In this document: positions 40,587-53,110 of the stretch, in pieces
Layout of the letters: each line of letters starts with the position of its first letter
Numbering within the stretch: the stretch's first letter is position 1
NCBI GenBank assembly: GCA_036245525.1
Contig: BTPG01000004.1
Span: forward strand, 214,353,023 to 214,417,022
Direction: 5' to 3'
DNA length: 64,000 nucleotides
Origin: Semisulcospira habei
Lineage: Eukaryota > Mollusca > Gastropoda > Semisulcospiridae
Translations under genes and position numbers: made by a program
The notes under the pieces: generated by a model
Told to the model about the DNA's origin: nothing
What the model saw: only the letters and a program-made list of their open reading frames with translations
The model's database searches: none

Positions 40587-42324
40587 TAATAATAATAATA
40601 ATGTACATTTATATAGCGCTTAACCTCCAAATGAATGGTGCTCTAAGCGCTTTACAAGATCCAAAATCACAGAACAAAAGTACAAGAAAGAAAACACTAC
40701 AATAAATTTTACAAAAACTAAAGTGAAACATACCAAAAGCTCACACTTATACATACACACACACCGTTACAAGAACAGTTACTGCCATAGATTGCTAACG
40801 CACTGAAAATGCATCTAACTATACGCATAAGCAAACAGAAAGGTCTTGAGCAGTGGTTTGAAACAAGACAGAGTTGTAACATGTCTGACTTGGGCTGGAA
40901 GGTCGTTCCAGGTGACTGGACCGAAATAAGAAAAGGCACGCTGGCCCAGGCTATACTTCTTTTGCCTAGGAACCCTGAAAATACGCATTTTCTGATGCTG
41001 AACGGATGGATCTTGAAGGGGTGTAAATATGAACCAGGTCGGACAAATATGGGGGAGCAGAACCGGTAATAGCATTGTAGCAAATAGCAGAAACCTTGTA
41101 CACAATTCTTCAGGTACAGGCAGCCAGTGCAGGTCAACAAGTAAGGGTGTTATGTGCTCACGTTTCGGTACTCTGTAAATTAGTCGGGCAGAGCAGTTCA
41201 TAACTCTTTGAAGTTTATCATCAAGAAGATTCTGAGGAACACCAGCCAAAAGGGAATTACAAAAATCAATGTGGGAAAGAACAAGGGAGGTAACAAGCGT
41301 TTTAGTTGCTTCGGTAGAGAGAAGGTGTCGAATTAAACTGATCTTCCTTAATTCAAAGACGGAACATTGGCAAACATTATTGACATGCTCTCTCATGGTC
41401 AGCCTATTGTCAAAGATAACACCAAGATTACGGGCCGACTCGGAAAAGGGGAAACAGAACAACCCTGATCGAGTCTGGGAGATCAGTGGAGATTGAACAA
41501 GAAAATCTTAAGGCCTCAGTTTTGTCACTATTCATTTGCAATTTGTTCTGTGTGGTCCAGATCTGAACGTCTGTGACACAGGACTCTAAAGACTGAAACA
41601 TCTGACTAACATGTTTTCGTGGAGCCCTGGCATACAACTCTGTGTCATCAGCATAAAAATGGTGAGAAACAGAGTGACATTTGATAGCACTATATAAAGG
41701 CTGGGAATACAATGTGAAAAGGATCGGCCCCAAAAACAGAGCCTTGGGGAACACCGTACACAAGCTCAGTGGGACCGGACTCTACTCCCAACACAGACAC
41801 TACTTGCTTTCTTCCAAAGAGGTAAGACTAAAAATAGTGTAAAGCGGTACTCTTGATGCAAAAAACAGAGTCTAAAGGTTAATGAGAATCTGGTGATCTA
41901 TCGTATCAAAAGCAGCGCTCAAATCAAGAAGGGTCAGAACAGAAACATTATCTTCATCACTGGCGGTGAGCAGGTCGTTCACGACACGAAGCAACGCCGT
42001 CTCCGTGCTGTGACCGGGGCGGTAGGCGGATTGAAAAATGTGCCAGAGGTCATTACTTTTGATATGGTCGAATAACTGTGACAAAACTATTTTGTCTAGT
42101 AATTTTGAAAGAAATGTGAGGTTAGATACAGGTCTGTAATTTTTCAGATCATTTGGGTCAAGAGTGGGTTTCTTTAAGAGATGTTTTACAATTGCAGTTT
42201 TGAAACATTCTGGGAAAACACCTGTTTTAAGAGACTGGTTTACAATTTCTGTGACAGCTGACACAATCTCACCGCAACATTCAAGTAGAAGAGAAGAGGG
42301 GTCAGGGTGGAGGTCACACTGTCC
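40587..42324 (-). pseudogene. CR1/L2-like LINE, 5'-truncated, decayed RT
   Basis: RT motifs are spread over several frames: LKNYRPVSNLTFLSKLLD, QSAYRPGHSTETALLRV, LLDLSAAFDTIDHQIL, FYADDTELYA and a C-terminus with AFSYFGPVTWNDLPAQV. The 3' end reads AGCGCTATATAAATGTACAT plus (ATT)n. A 14-base direct repeat CACAAGACACTGTA lies on both sides (40566-40579 and 42325-42338), as expected for a target-site duplication. The endonuclease region is missing. Confidence 0.85.
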
Positions 42325-42783
42325 CACAAGACACTGTATGTGACTTACTCTGTAGCACAAAACACTGTATGTGACATGCAATCCCTAAAAAACGTCATAC
42401 GTTAGTGACCACTCCAGCGGTATTAAATGCTCTATCCGTGTGCAACACTGAGTCACAACTTAAACCATATACCTTCCTTCATTTGAGGACAAGGAGAAGT
42501 AATTACCAATAGGGAGTTGGGGAGTCCAACTAGCGAGCGGTATAGCATGGATTCTTATCGTAGTCTGTGTCCATCGCAGTTTGAGAGCTTTACAGCGGCG
42601 AGGGCTGAGCAAAGAAGTTGCAAGAGGCCATGCACATGATCCATACACAATGTACCTGTCGAGTGGGTGTCCATCTGACGAGATACTAGGGCTTATAAAA
42701 TGCCAGTGAGCCTTTAACTGAGCGCATCGTGCAAGGGGACCGTGCGTAAGGGCCCACTCGCAGAAACCCTATGATTGCACTAC

Positions 42784-43000
42784 TTTATCCCTTGTCATCC
42801 TGATACACCAAGTGCTTGAAATAATATTGACGATAGTTCAAGGGTGGTGACAGAATAGCTTGGCGCCTCAGGCCTGAGGCGCCAAGCTATTCTGTCACCA
42901 CCTTTGAACTATCGTCAAATTTGCTTGATCCATCTCCTAATATCGCCTTCATTGGACCATATGCATTAAAAAAAATCAGCCTCAGGATGGAATGGGGTAA
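42784..43000 (+). mobile_element. TTAA-type element, family A''
   Basis: TTATCCCTTGTCATCCTGAT against CTCAGGATGGAATGGGGTAA. Hairpin arms share GGTGACAGAATAG/CTATTCTGTCACC; loop-less centre CCTCAGGCCTGAGG. Confidence 0.84.
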
Positions 43001-43271
43001 CTTCGTTGAGCTTGTACCGTGCGCGCGAGGGCTTACGTGCGCTAAAGTAAAGGTGTCAAACTGAGTCCCTATATTTATGAATAAATCTACCCAGCTAGAT
43101 TTATAAATAAATCTACCTAGACATAAACGCACGCACGCGTGAATGTACCCCAAAGTATATTTTCCACACATATCTACACGTAAATCTACAGGGTTTAAAT
43201 CTATCCAACCATCATAAATATACATCAAGTGCGAATCCACTGGGGCTTGAATCCATCCAACTAAATCTGAG

Positions 43272-43328
43272 TGGAGGCACTCGACGATGAATATATTGCG
43301 ACATAAAAGCCACGTTGTCATTAGCAAT
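43272..43328 (+). repeat. Dispersed repeat, copy 1
   Basis: GGCACTCGACGATGAATATA TTGCG ... CATTAGCAATTT. Second copy at 53057-53110. Confidence 0.75.
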
Positions 43329-43466
43329 TTTAATTGTGACGGTCAATCCATCTCCTGCTGTAGTGCGTCGCGGTTGTAAATATATGAAGTGGTGATTGAT
43401 TTATTACACAAACGATCAGCCCCTGTGGCGCGGGGCAAAAATCGATTCAATAGACCCCCCCCCCCC

Positions 43467-43498
<32 letters not shown>

Positions 43499-43759
43499 CG
43501 CAAGTGACAGGTGGCGTTGGTGTCGCCTCACATCCGGGACAGCAGAGTGCCGCCGTACAGCCGTTGCCGTTGCCGTTGCTGGGCGTGCCAGGACGGCGTG
43601 CTGAATCCGGCAAAGGTATTTCATTTGTTGAAATAAATAAGCTGTATATGTTTGTCAGTGTGTTTGAGTATAAGCTTGTTGTGTTGTTGTATTGTGTTGT
43701 ACTGTGTTGTGTTGTGGCCGAATGTCACAGTTTGTCAGTGTTGTGATTAATGGTGTAGC

Positions 43760-43815
43760 CTAGTATGGCGTGTGTGTATGTGTGTGGCCGGTGTGTGTGT
43801 GCCGTGTGTGTGTGT

Positions 43816-43858
<43 letters not shown>

Positions 43859-43860
43859 CA
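43760..43860 (+). repeat. (TG)n microsatellite
   Basis: TG units with GCCGG and TATG interruptions. 43861-44477 holds no recognisable gene. Confidence 0.9.
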
Positions 43861-44477
43861 TTTGCCGGAGTGTGCTACCGTGACGGTGTGTGTATGTGAG
43901 TGTGTGTACCCCGCAACTGCATTATAATGTGAAACTCGGCCATTTAACGTAGGGATTCAGGCACCGCCTATTTCAGTACGCCACCCGCACGATGGCCCAC
44001 TAAAGCAGACCAATTTCTGAGAATTGGATAACGCAGGTTGTGTAACGTACTGCGCACTTAGCACTGCAAGTGCTGGGATGTGTGCACTTTTACGTCAACA
44101 TACAATCAAGTTTTCCCCACCGCTGATTTCTGTAAAACACGCATGGTATGACAGTTAAGTCAAAACACTTCTTTAACTAAAGAGAGTTAGTTAATTAGTT
44201 ATTTGAGTTTAACGCCGAGTAGGCAACTAAGGCCACCTCACGGCGGAAAACTAAAAGAGAGGTTGAAACCCTTTAGTACATGAAAATGAAATACAACGTT
44301 TCGGATCTGAGATTCTTCCTCTGGTGATAAGGAAACAGCGTAGAACAGAAAGAACACACGAAAGAAAGAAAAGACGTCACAAATGTATCTGTCTTTCATG
44401 GTGACGTCACTGCATTTTTCGCTCTTGGCAGTCACGTTATGGTTTGAACCTAAGTATGAAGGAAGAGTGTAGGTAAA

Positions 44478-46580
44478 TAATAAATAATAATTACGGTATT
44501 TATAATGCGCTTATCTTATAATAATTATAACTCTAAGCGCGCACTCACAACTAGTGCACGCAATCGCACTTAGACAACGACTCACGAACTACAAATAGTG
44601 AAATACATTACGACAGTCTGCTTAGGGTGGGGAGTGTGGTGGTATAGTGCTAGAACTGTTGAAAGAGGTGAGTTTTGAGGGCGGACTGGAAGGAGGAGAG
44701 AGAGTGTTTCTGACGGAGAGAGAGTGGGAGAGTGTTCCAGATGGATGGACCGTATACTGAGAAGGAGCGGGGTCCGAAAGTGCTGAGTTTGGTGCGGGGA
44801 ATGTGGAGGCGGAGAGGGTCGGAGGCGGAGCGGAGGGAGCGGGGAGGAGTGTAGGGATGAAGTAAGTTTGAGAGATAGGCGGGAGCACAGTTGTTCAGGG
44901 ATTTGTAGCAGAGAGACAGAATCTTGTATTGGATACGTTGGGGGATGGGAAGCCAGTGAAGGAGTTTGAGCAGGGGAGTGATGTGGTCGGATTTTTTCTT
45001 TCTGAGGACGAGGCAGGCAGCATTGTTCTGGACGCGCTGGAGAGTGAAAGTGGTGGAGTGAGGGAGGCCGGAAAGGAGAGAGTTGCAGTAGTCGATGCGA
45101 GATAGGATGAGAGAGACAGCAAGTATGGTGGCAGCTTCGGTAGTGAGGTATTTTCTGATCTGACCGATGCGGCGGAGGTGGAAGTAGCATGCCTGGGCCG
45201 TGGCGGAAACAAAGCTGGTCATGGAAAGAGAGGAATCGAGGATAACGCCGAGGTTTTTTGGCCGAGTCAGAGAGGGAGATGGGGGTGCTGTCGAGTTTAA
45301 GGTGGAGGGAGGGAGGGAGCTGGGAAAGGTTCTGGCGAGTGCCTACCAGCATGGCTTCTGTTTTGTCGTCATTCAGTTTAAGCTTGTTTGCTGTCATCCA
45401 GTTTTTCACGTCTTCGTAGCAGTCAGCCGTGCGAGTCAGTAGTGACTGAGTGTTGTCGAGTTTGTCTTTGTCTAGTAGTTGTGAGTCGTCAGCGTAGAGG
45501 TGGTGGTGTATGTGGTGAGACTGGATGATGTTGGACAGGGGAGACGTGTAGAGTGTGAAAAGGACCGGGCCCAGGACGGACCCCTGTGGAACTCCGCAGG
45601 AGAGCGTGACTGGGTTGGAGGAGACGCCGTCGATGGTGACGGACTGCTGTCTGTCGGAAAGGTAGGAGAGAAACCAGGAGTGAGCAGAGTCAGTGATGCC
45701 AAAGGAATGGTAAAGGCGGTGGAGGAGGATAGAGTGGTCTATAGTGTCGAAGGCGGCAGAGAGGTCGAGTAGCGTAAGAAGGGAGATGTTGCCCGAGTCG
45801 GTGGAGAGAAGCAGGTCGTTTAAGATATGTAAAAGGGTTGTTTCAGTGCTGTGATGTTTGCGATAGGCAGACTGGAAGGGACTGAGGAGGTTTTTGTCGG
45901 CGAGGTGGAGGTTGAGCTGGTTGAGAACGACCTTCTCAAGAAGCTTGGACAGGAAAGATAGATTGGAGACTGGGCGATAGTTTTTGAGTTCGTTTGGGTC
46001 GAGATTGTGTGTTTTTGAGGAGAGGACAGACGATGGCGGACTTGAAGATATCAGGGACGGAGCCGTTCTCTAGAGATGTGTTGATGATGTCGGTAATGAA
46101 TGGCAGAAGTTTTGGAAGGCCGTCCCGGTAGAGAGAACCTGGGAGAGGGTCTAGTTCGCAGGTTTTGAGAGGCATGGACTTTATGGTCTTGAGTACTTCA
46201 TCCTGAGAGACGGGCTGGAAGGACGAGAGGGCGGTGCCGGAAAAGGGGGTGTCGGGAGGGCAAGGCGGAGAAGGCAGAGTGTCGAGTGTGTTGCGCAGAG
46301 TTTGGATTTTGTCGGAAAAATAGGTGGAAAAAGCGGACGGGAGTTCTTCTTTGCTGTGTGTGTTGGGGAGAGGAGAGTCTTTAGAAGTGCCTAGGAGTGT
46401 GTTCATGGTAGCGTAGAGGATTTTGGAAGAAGTGGATTCCAGGATTTTGTTTTGAAGGTGTTTACGTTTGGAGTCGGAGATCATTCTGCAGACTTTGGAT
46501 CTAGTTGTTGTGTTGTCATAGGTGTGGTGGGGTTGGGGGTTGGGGGTTGGGGAAGAGTGCATCCCAGTGCACAAAGGCCA
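44478..46580 (-). pseudogene. Second CR1/L2-like LINE family, decayed
   Basis: 5' part (46589-45936): FSTYFSDKIQTLRNTLDTL, CELDPLPGSLYRDGLPKLLP and FKSAIVCPLLK, the pre-RT and RT-0 region. 3' part (45222-44650): [38 protein letters not shown] and SVYGPSIWNTLPLSLRQ. The middle is frameshifted. The 3' end contains AAGATAAGCGCATTATAAAT followed by an AT-rich (ATT)n tail. Confidence 0.82.
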
Positions 46581-46786
46581 TCTGGCCAACGTCGGCCACC
46601 AAACTTGCTGTCTCTCTCATCTTATCTCGCATCGACTATTGCAACTCTCTCCTTTCCGGTCTCCCTCACTCCACCATTTTCACTCTCCAGCGCGTCCAGA
46701 ACAATGCTGCCTGCCTCGTCCTCAGAAAGAAAAAATCCGACCACATCACTCCCCTGCTCAAACTCCTTCACTGGCTTCTGAGGATC
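46577..46786 (+). pseudogene. Inverted fragment of the second CR1/L2-like LINE
   Basis: Encodes [19 protein letters not shown] through LLKLLHWL on the + strand, the same RT C-terminal segment that the adjacent copy carries on the - strand. It lies head-to-head at the 5' end of that copy. It ends in a scrap of the GAGGATCTA hairpin family. Confidence 0.8.
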
Positions 46787-46835
46787 TAAGTCTCTTGGAG
46801 ATGTTTGGAGCGCGCGCGCATGCACACACTAACAC

Positions 46836-46836
46836 G

Positions 46837-46871
<35 letters not shown>
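46836..46871 (+). repeat. (CA)n microsatellite
   Basis: About 15 CA units, flanked by CGCACG variants. Confidence 0.9.
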
Positions 46872-47154
46872 CGTCACGCTTTCAGAAGAGCCTTCAGGTG
46901 ACCCGATATAGCTAGTTAATGTTTGGAGAAAGACATTGGATGAGTTGGTTAGCCAGCTTTCAACTTCTTCAGTAATGTTTTTTTTCAGGAAAAAAAAAAC
47001 AGTAAAAAATCTTGACATATGGAGAAAGTCAGACAGTGGCGGTGACGTAAAAGAGGCAACTCCGTCTCCACGCCGACATATTCTAAATATGACTTAATTC
47101 TCTCTCTCTCTCTAGCTTGCTCGTTCTTTCTCTCACATATGCGTGCATCTCCAA

Positions 47155-47207
47155 AAGGCATAGATGCTCATGTACCCGTAGGGCTCATGAACATCTATGC
47201 CTCTTGT
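47155..47207. mobile_element. Family B hairpin, shortened
   Basis: GGCATAGATGCTCATGTACC and GGGCTCATGAACATCTATGCC. A GATCC to GATGC/GAACATC change is only partly shared by the arms. Confidence 0.72.
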
Positions 47208-47516
47208 GGGTGTTTGGAGCTTGGGCATGCACGCACGCACACACATACACACACATCGACGAGCTTTAAGAAGAGCATGCAGGTGTACTTAGGTACTGAT
47301 CTAGGTAAAGTCAACCTGCTTTTACAGAAATGATAGCAAGACTGAAATTGTACCGTGAAATTCTAGTTTTGTCACCATTTTTCAATGTTTTGAAGCAAAA
47401 GCGAAAACTCATATCACGTTAAATATAAAATTACGTAAAAACGAACAAATACGTGATAACAAATGACGTTTGACAAACCAATGACGCATATGCACTGCGC
47501 GCGCCCCCTATAGAGT

Positions 47517-47757
<241 letters not shown>

Positions 47758-50700
47758 ATCCCGTAGTCTTGCCGACCGTTGGGGCACCACTGATGACTTG
47801 GCAACCAGCTCCCTCCAATCCTCTCTGTTCTCTGCCATTCTCAGCGTATCGCCCAGCTTCAGTCCTGTCCACTCTGAGATATTCTCCTCCCATCTTTTCC
47901 TCCGACTTCCTCTCCTTCGTCCTCCTTGCACAGTGCCTTGCAGGATTGTTTTGGCAAGCCCTACTGAACGCGTGACATGCCCATACCACTTCAGTTTGCG
48001 TTTTCTCACAATGGCTAATAAGTCTTCATAGGGCCCGATGGCTTGCCTGATTCTGCTTCCCACTTCCTCGTTTGTGATGTGATCTCTGTATGAGATGCCA
48101 AGCAGCCTTCGAAAACATCTCATTTCAGTGGCTTGTATCCTCCTTTCAAGGTCTGCTGTGAGGGTCCATGACTCGCAGGCATACAAGAACACTGACATGA
48201 CTAAGGAGCGCATCAGTCTGATCTTGGAGCAGAGTGTGATGTTTCTGTCCTTCCATATGGTCTTCAATCTTGTCAGTGCTGTTGTTGTCTGCGCAATCCT
48301 GGACAGTATTTCTGGTTTTGATCCCTCATCTGTCACAATGGCTCCTAAGTATTTGAATTTCTTAACTGTTTCCAGTTTTTGGCCTCCAACCATGATTTCA
48401 GTGCCAATGCCACTGGCGTTATTGGTCATCAGTTTGGTCTTCTCTGCACTGATTTCCATCCCATATGCAATGGCTGTACTATCCAGCTTTTCCACCAGCT
48501 GAGCTAGCTCCTTCTCTGTTCCTGCAAGGCCATCAATGTCGTCCGCAAAGCGCAAGTTCGTGATTGTTCTGCCTCCAATACTGACAGTTTCTTCATGATC
48601 TTTCAGAGCGTCCGTCATGATTCTTTCCAGGAAGATGTTGAAAAGAGTAGGTGAGAGCAAGCAGCCTTGTCTGACTCCAACTGTAGTCCTAAACCAGTTT
48701 CCTATTTTGCCGTTGAAGCAGACTGCGCTAGTGGCCTTGTTGTAAAGGTTTGCTATGACTTTGATCAGGTTGGCATTGATGTTGTATAGCTTCATGGTGG
48801 ACCAAAGGGCTGCATGCCACACCCTGTCAAACGCTTTCTTAAAATCCACAAAGACATGATAGAGGTCCTGCTGGTGCTGGAGGTATCTCTCACATAGAAC
48901 TCTCAGGTTGAAGATCTGCTCAGTTGTGCTGCGCCCTGGTCTGAAGCCTGCCTGTTCCTCAGCTATGATTTCCTCTGCCTGTGTCTTCAGCCTGTTCAGT
49001 AGGATCTTTAACATGACTTTGCTTGGGTGGGATATAAGACTGATCGTGCGATAGTTCTGGCATTGATGTAAGTTGCCTTTTTTTTTGGGAGAGTTATTAT
49101 AAGTGATTGGGTCCATGGTGTGGGCCAATCCCCTGACTGCCAGATCTTATTGCAGATTGTTAGTAAGGCGCTTATCGTGTCTTCTCCCCCTTCTTGGACT
49201 AGCTCTGCAGGGATGTTGTCTGCTCCTGCTGCCTTCCCTTTTTTTCAGCGACGTCACTGCAGCCTCTACTTCTTCTCGGAGGATGGGATAGTTGCCATTG
49301 TTGGTCACGGGTGGGTTGACAAGTATGCCTGGGTCCCCTGCATCTCGGTGGTTGTACAAATCTGAGCAGTACTCTGTCCATCTCTTCAGTATGTCTTGGT
49401 CTTCCGTAAGACAGTTCCCTTCGCTATATGGAATGATCGAGGAGCGTCCTTGTTTTACACTGGTCAGGTCTTTCACCAGCTGGTATGCTTTTTTGCTATT
49501 ATTTTTGTTCAGATTTTCTTCTACGTGTTTACACTGATCTTCAATCCACTTATTCTTTGCCTTTTTCATGCTTTTCTTGATATCCTGGTTAATTTCCCTG
49601 TATTGTTTAGCTCCTCCTACCTCTGATTTCTTTTTCTTTAATTCTCGACGCTTGTCACATAGAACAAAGATGTCAGCTGTAACCCAAGGTTTCTTTGCTT
49701 GTCGGTGTTTGCCAAGGATCTCACTGGCTGTTTGGGTTACAACAGTGTTAAATGTGTCAACCAGTGTGCCAACGTCCGTGTCTTCTGCACCCAGAAGTAG
49801 CAGTGGTGCGAAGTTTCCTCCTACCTTTGCCTAGAAGGCTTCCGCTACCTCTGGGTCATTTAGCTTCTCGAGGTCAAATTTGATTCTGGTGGGACCTTGC
49901 TTGTTGACCTTCTTTAGGCGGAGTCGGAAGGTCACTAAGTCATGGTCGCTTCCAATGTCTGCTCCTGGAAAACGTCTTGTCTTGGCAATGTTCACACTGG
50001 TTTGGAAGCGTCTCTTCACCATGATGTAGTCAATTTGGTTATGGTGCTCTCCGTTCGGGCTGTGCCATGTCCACCTTCTGGATGCTTTGTGCGGGCCAAA
50101 CGTGTTCATCAGCTTTAGATCATTTGAACTGGCAAATTCCAGGAGCCTTAAGCCTCTGTCGTTGGTCTCTGCATTGCAGTAGCGACCGCATGTGCCTTTC
50201 CAGTTCCTAGCAGTATCCTCTCTTATTTTGGCATTCCAGTCTCCCTGCACCACAAGAATGTCTTTCTTGGGGGTCTGGTCCAGAACTTCTTGCAGTTGGT
50301 CATAGAAGTCTTCTATTTCCTCATCGCCATAGTCTGTTGTTGGGGCATAAACTTGTACAATGGTGATATTAAATGGGGTTGCCCTCAAGCGTATGGTGAT
50401 AAGCCTACTGGAGACTGGCCGAATACTGATGACGGTGTTCACGATGTCTTTGTGGACGAGAAATCCGACACCCTGTTCGTGTTTGTCCTCTCTGCCACTG
50501 TAGTACAGTTTGTGGTTTTCCTGGGTTGATGTTTCCCCAAGGTTCTTCCATCGTACTTCGCAAAGTCCTAGGATGGTCCAATGGTATCTGTTCATTTTAT
50601 GTGTCAGTTCCTTTACCTTTTCAGGCGTTCTTAATGTTCTGACGTTCCAAGTGCCAATGCTGATGTTGTTTCTGGCACGTAGTTTTGATGGTGATGGTGC

Positions 50701-50810
50701 ACCAGTAACACACTTAACACCTCTGCCCTGGCGCAAGACAGAAGGCGCGGTCCTTGCTCCGGGCGACGACCGATCCGGTATGGATTGAGGTAAGGTTGTC
50801 ATTGCATGTG
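47758..50810 (-). pseudogene. RTE-like LINE (endonuclease + reverse transcriptase), near full length, broken
   Basis: Endonuclease part (50802 to about 49834): ISIGTWNVRTLRTPEK, GLCEVRW, VVQGDWNAKI, NQIDYIMVKRR and GSDHDLVTF are APE-type motifs. RT part: CQNYRTISLISHPSK, EEQAGFRPGRSTTEQIF, YHVFVDFKKAFDRVWH, VGVRQGCLLSPTLF and NLRFADDIDG. The C-terminus ends RMAENREDWRELVAK and [10 protein letters not shown]. The ORF has an in-frame TAG at 49831-49833 and two frameshifts, one near 49245 and one near 49085, both at homopolymer A runs. The second restores the frame of the first. The clade (RTE or relative) is inferred from the motif style and the short tandem tail. Confidence 0.85.
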
Positions 50811-51595
50811 GTGTGTCTTGGGCAAAAGAACCTGGCGGAGCCCATCCCTCTCCAGGCTGTTAACCACAACCGAAACTCCACATAACTTGTGGCTCGCCTT
50901 GGTTCTGGACACGTGGCCGATGAGACCCTCATGGGACTCTTTCGCCCTGAGTGGTGACTTCATCAAGGAAGTTCATACACCCAATCACCCTAGCCTTTGG
51001 TTATCCAAAACCTAACCTGCAAGGCAGCAGGGGACTCGTGGAGGGCGGGGTCGTCTATGTCCCGTGCACATGTGAACATCTGCCCACTGCCCATAGAGTT
51101 CACTATGGCGCATTGGCACATCTGCGAGGCTTTTTCAAAAGTAGATATTACAACATCAGAATCAAGTCAAAGACAAAAGGTAGAGACCCTTTTCAGCGAA
51201 GACTGCTCCCATATAGAAGGGACTTTGTGGGTTATGGTTCATCCCATCTTGTTGTCATTGCGATATCTCCGGAACCAATCTACCGTTTTTCGTCACGTTT
51301 TAGTATTTGGTATCCCTTAGTTTGAGAAAAGGTCATAAGCAAAAACGGATTTGATGCTTTTAAGTGTTAGGTTCACGTGCGGAACGTGAATCTATGTAAT
51401 GGGTCAGTGGTCGTCCGTCCGTTCTTCTTCCGTCGTAAACTTCAACGTTGGCATTTTATCGGAGACTATTCAATCCAAACTCTTCAAACTTGGGCCAAAG
51501 ATATAATTGTGTTCTACGACCTTTCTACACATACCAATTTCAGTGACCTATCTGAATGTCAAATTTACAGGGGATTAGAAAAATAGATAACCCCC

Positions 51596-51650
<55 letters not shown>

Positions 51651-52607
51651 TTTAACAAAAAAATTGCTTTTCTGAAATACTGTTAATCGAATAACGGAGG
51701 GGGGTGGGTGGGGGGTTGGGGGTTGGGGTAGGGATGGAGACAGGGGCTCACGTCCTTCAGATATATGCTATTCGTTACGGGGGGGGGGGGGGGGGAGGGG
51801 CGAGGTGGGGGGAAGGGGGGGGGGCGGGGGAGGAAGGGGGGGGGGTAGAGGCAGAGACTCACGTCCCTCAGAGCGGTGCTGTCCGTTGGGGGACTCGGGA
51901 AGGGGCAGTGTATAGATTCTGCATTCGGTGTAGGTCTTTTTCAATCCCGTAACCATTTTCTGGGGTTTGTTTACATCAGCAAAGGCAAGAAAGGGCACAC
52001 ATTTTGCACCCATCATTTCACTGAAGGGCACACCTTTTTTTTTTTTTTTACACCTTATGGATGCTAGCTTCAGTCGTACAGGCATGAATCTGCTATGACT
52101 GCAAAAAAGAAAAAGATGCAGTCGTTGCTTGACTGAGTTGCTGGTCGGTTGAGAAGATAGGAAAGAGTGGAATGGAAAGGATAAGTGGTCTGGGACGGTA
52201 GCACTCGTTTCTTGGTCGAGGTATTTATGTCTTTCTTCAAGTCTATATTATCTCATTTGACGGCCTACGCGTCCGTGTCATAGAAAGTCCTGGATTTACA
52301 GGCAAACCTGCAGAGTAGCAAATCTCACTAAATAAAGTCTGAGTTGAATATCTGGTGTTGTTTGCCGTAGTTGTGTCATATATTCAGCTGTAAGACAAGT
52401 TTGTTGTTGATTGAGATGAGGAAGGTTTTGGTTGATCCTCCTCGTTTCTTCCGCTCAATTCTGTCTGACAGCATCTTGAAGTGTTTGTCTAAATAAAATT
52501 AAAAGCAACAGAAACGTTTTGTTGTTCAATGTGATTTTCTTTTGTCTATAGTAAGAAACTGACAAGAAGACTAAAACTTCAAAAATAAAATATAACAACA
52601 ACAACAA

Positions 52608-52685
<78 letters not shown>

Positions 52686-53056
52686 CAACAATAATGAAAG
52701 GGACAGACTATTGTCACTTTTTGCAGTGTGTGTTTTGTCCTGTATGTGTCTAAATGACCAGTAAAACGGAAAGACGTGTGCGATTTTTTCGAAAGTTCGC
52801 TTCAGCAAGGCACCGTTTACGCCTTTTTCTAACATAATCGGTACACAAACAGTGATTGTTCCATAACATCCTTCAGTCTCATAGAAACAACCGTCATTCA
52901 TTCAACACCCCAAGCATGTCGCTGTGTGTGTGAAAATCGAGCGTTATTAGGACTACTGTCATCTTTTTTGCTCGCTCCGGTGCCGCCTGTGATGAGGTAG
53001 TATACCCAGTGTTGTTACCCACTGTTGATATGAGGACGGACCTACCTAATCATAGG
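50811..53056. other. No gene recognised
   Basis: Unique sequence with a (CA)n tract (51598-51649), G-rich runs (51700-51850) and an (ACT)n(AAT)n tract (52612-52682). Possibly the 5' end of the RTE-like LINE continues to about 51000. No splice-supported exon found. Confidence 0.5.
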
Positions 53057-53110
53057 CACTCGACGATCAATATATTGCGCTGTAAAAGTCACTTTGCCAT
53101 TAGCGATTTA
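53057..53110 (+). repeat. Dispersed repeat, copy 2
   Basis: GGCACTCGACGATCAATATA TTGCG ... CATTAGCGATTT, about 85-90% identical by eye to 43272-43328. Confidence 0.75.

Noticed and set aside
45200..46911. Open frames on the + strand across the decayed LINE.
   Set aside because: They are antisense or out-of-frame shadows of the RT on the - strand, except the short inverted fragment at 46577-46786.
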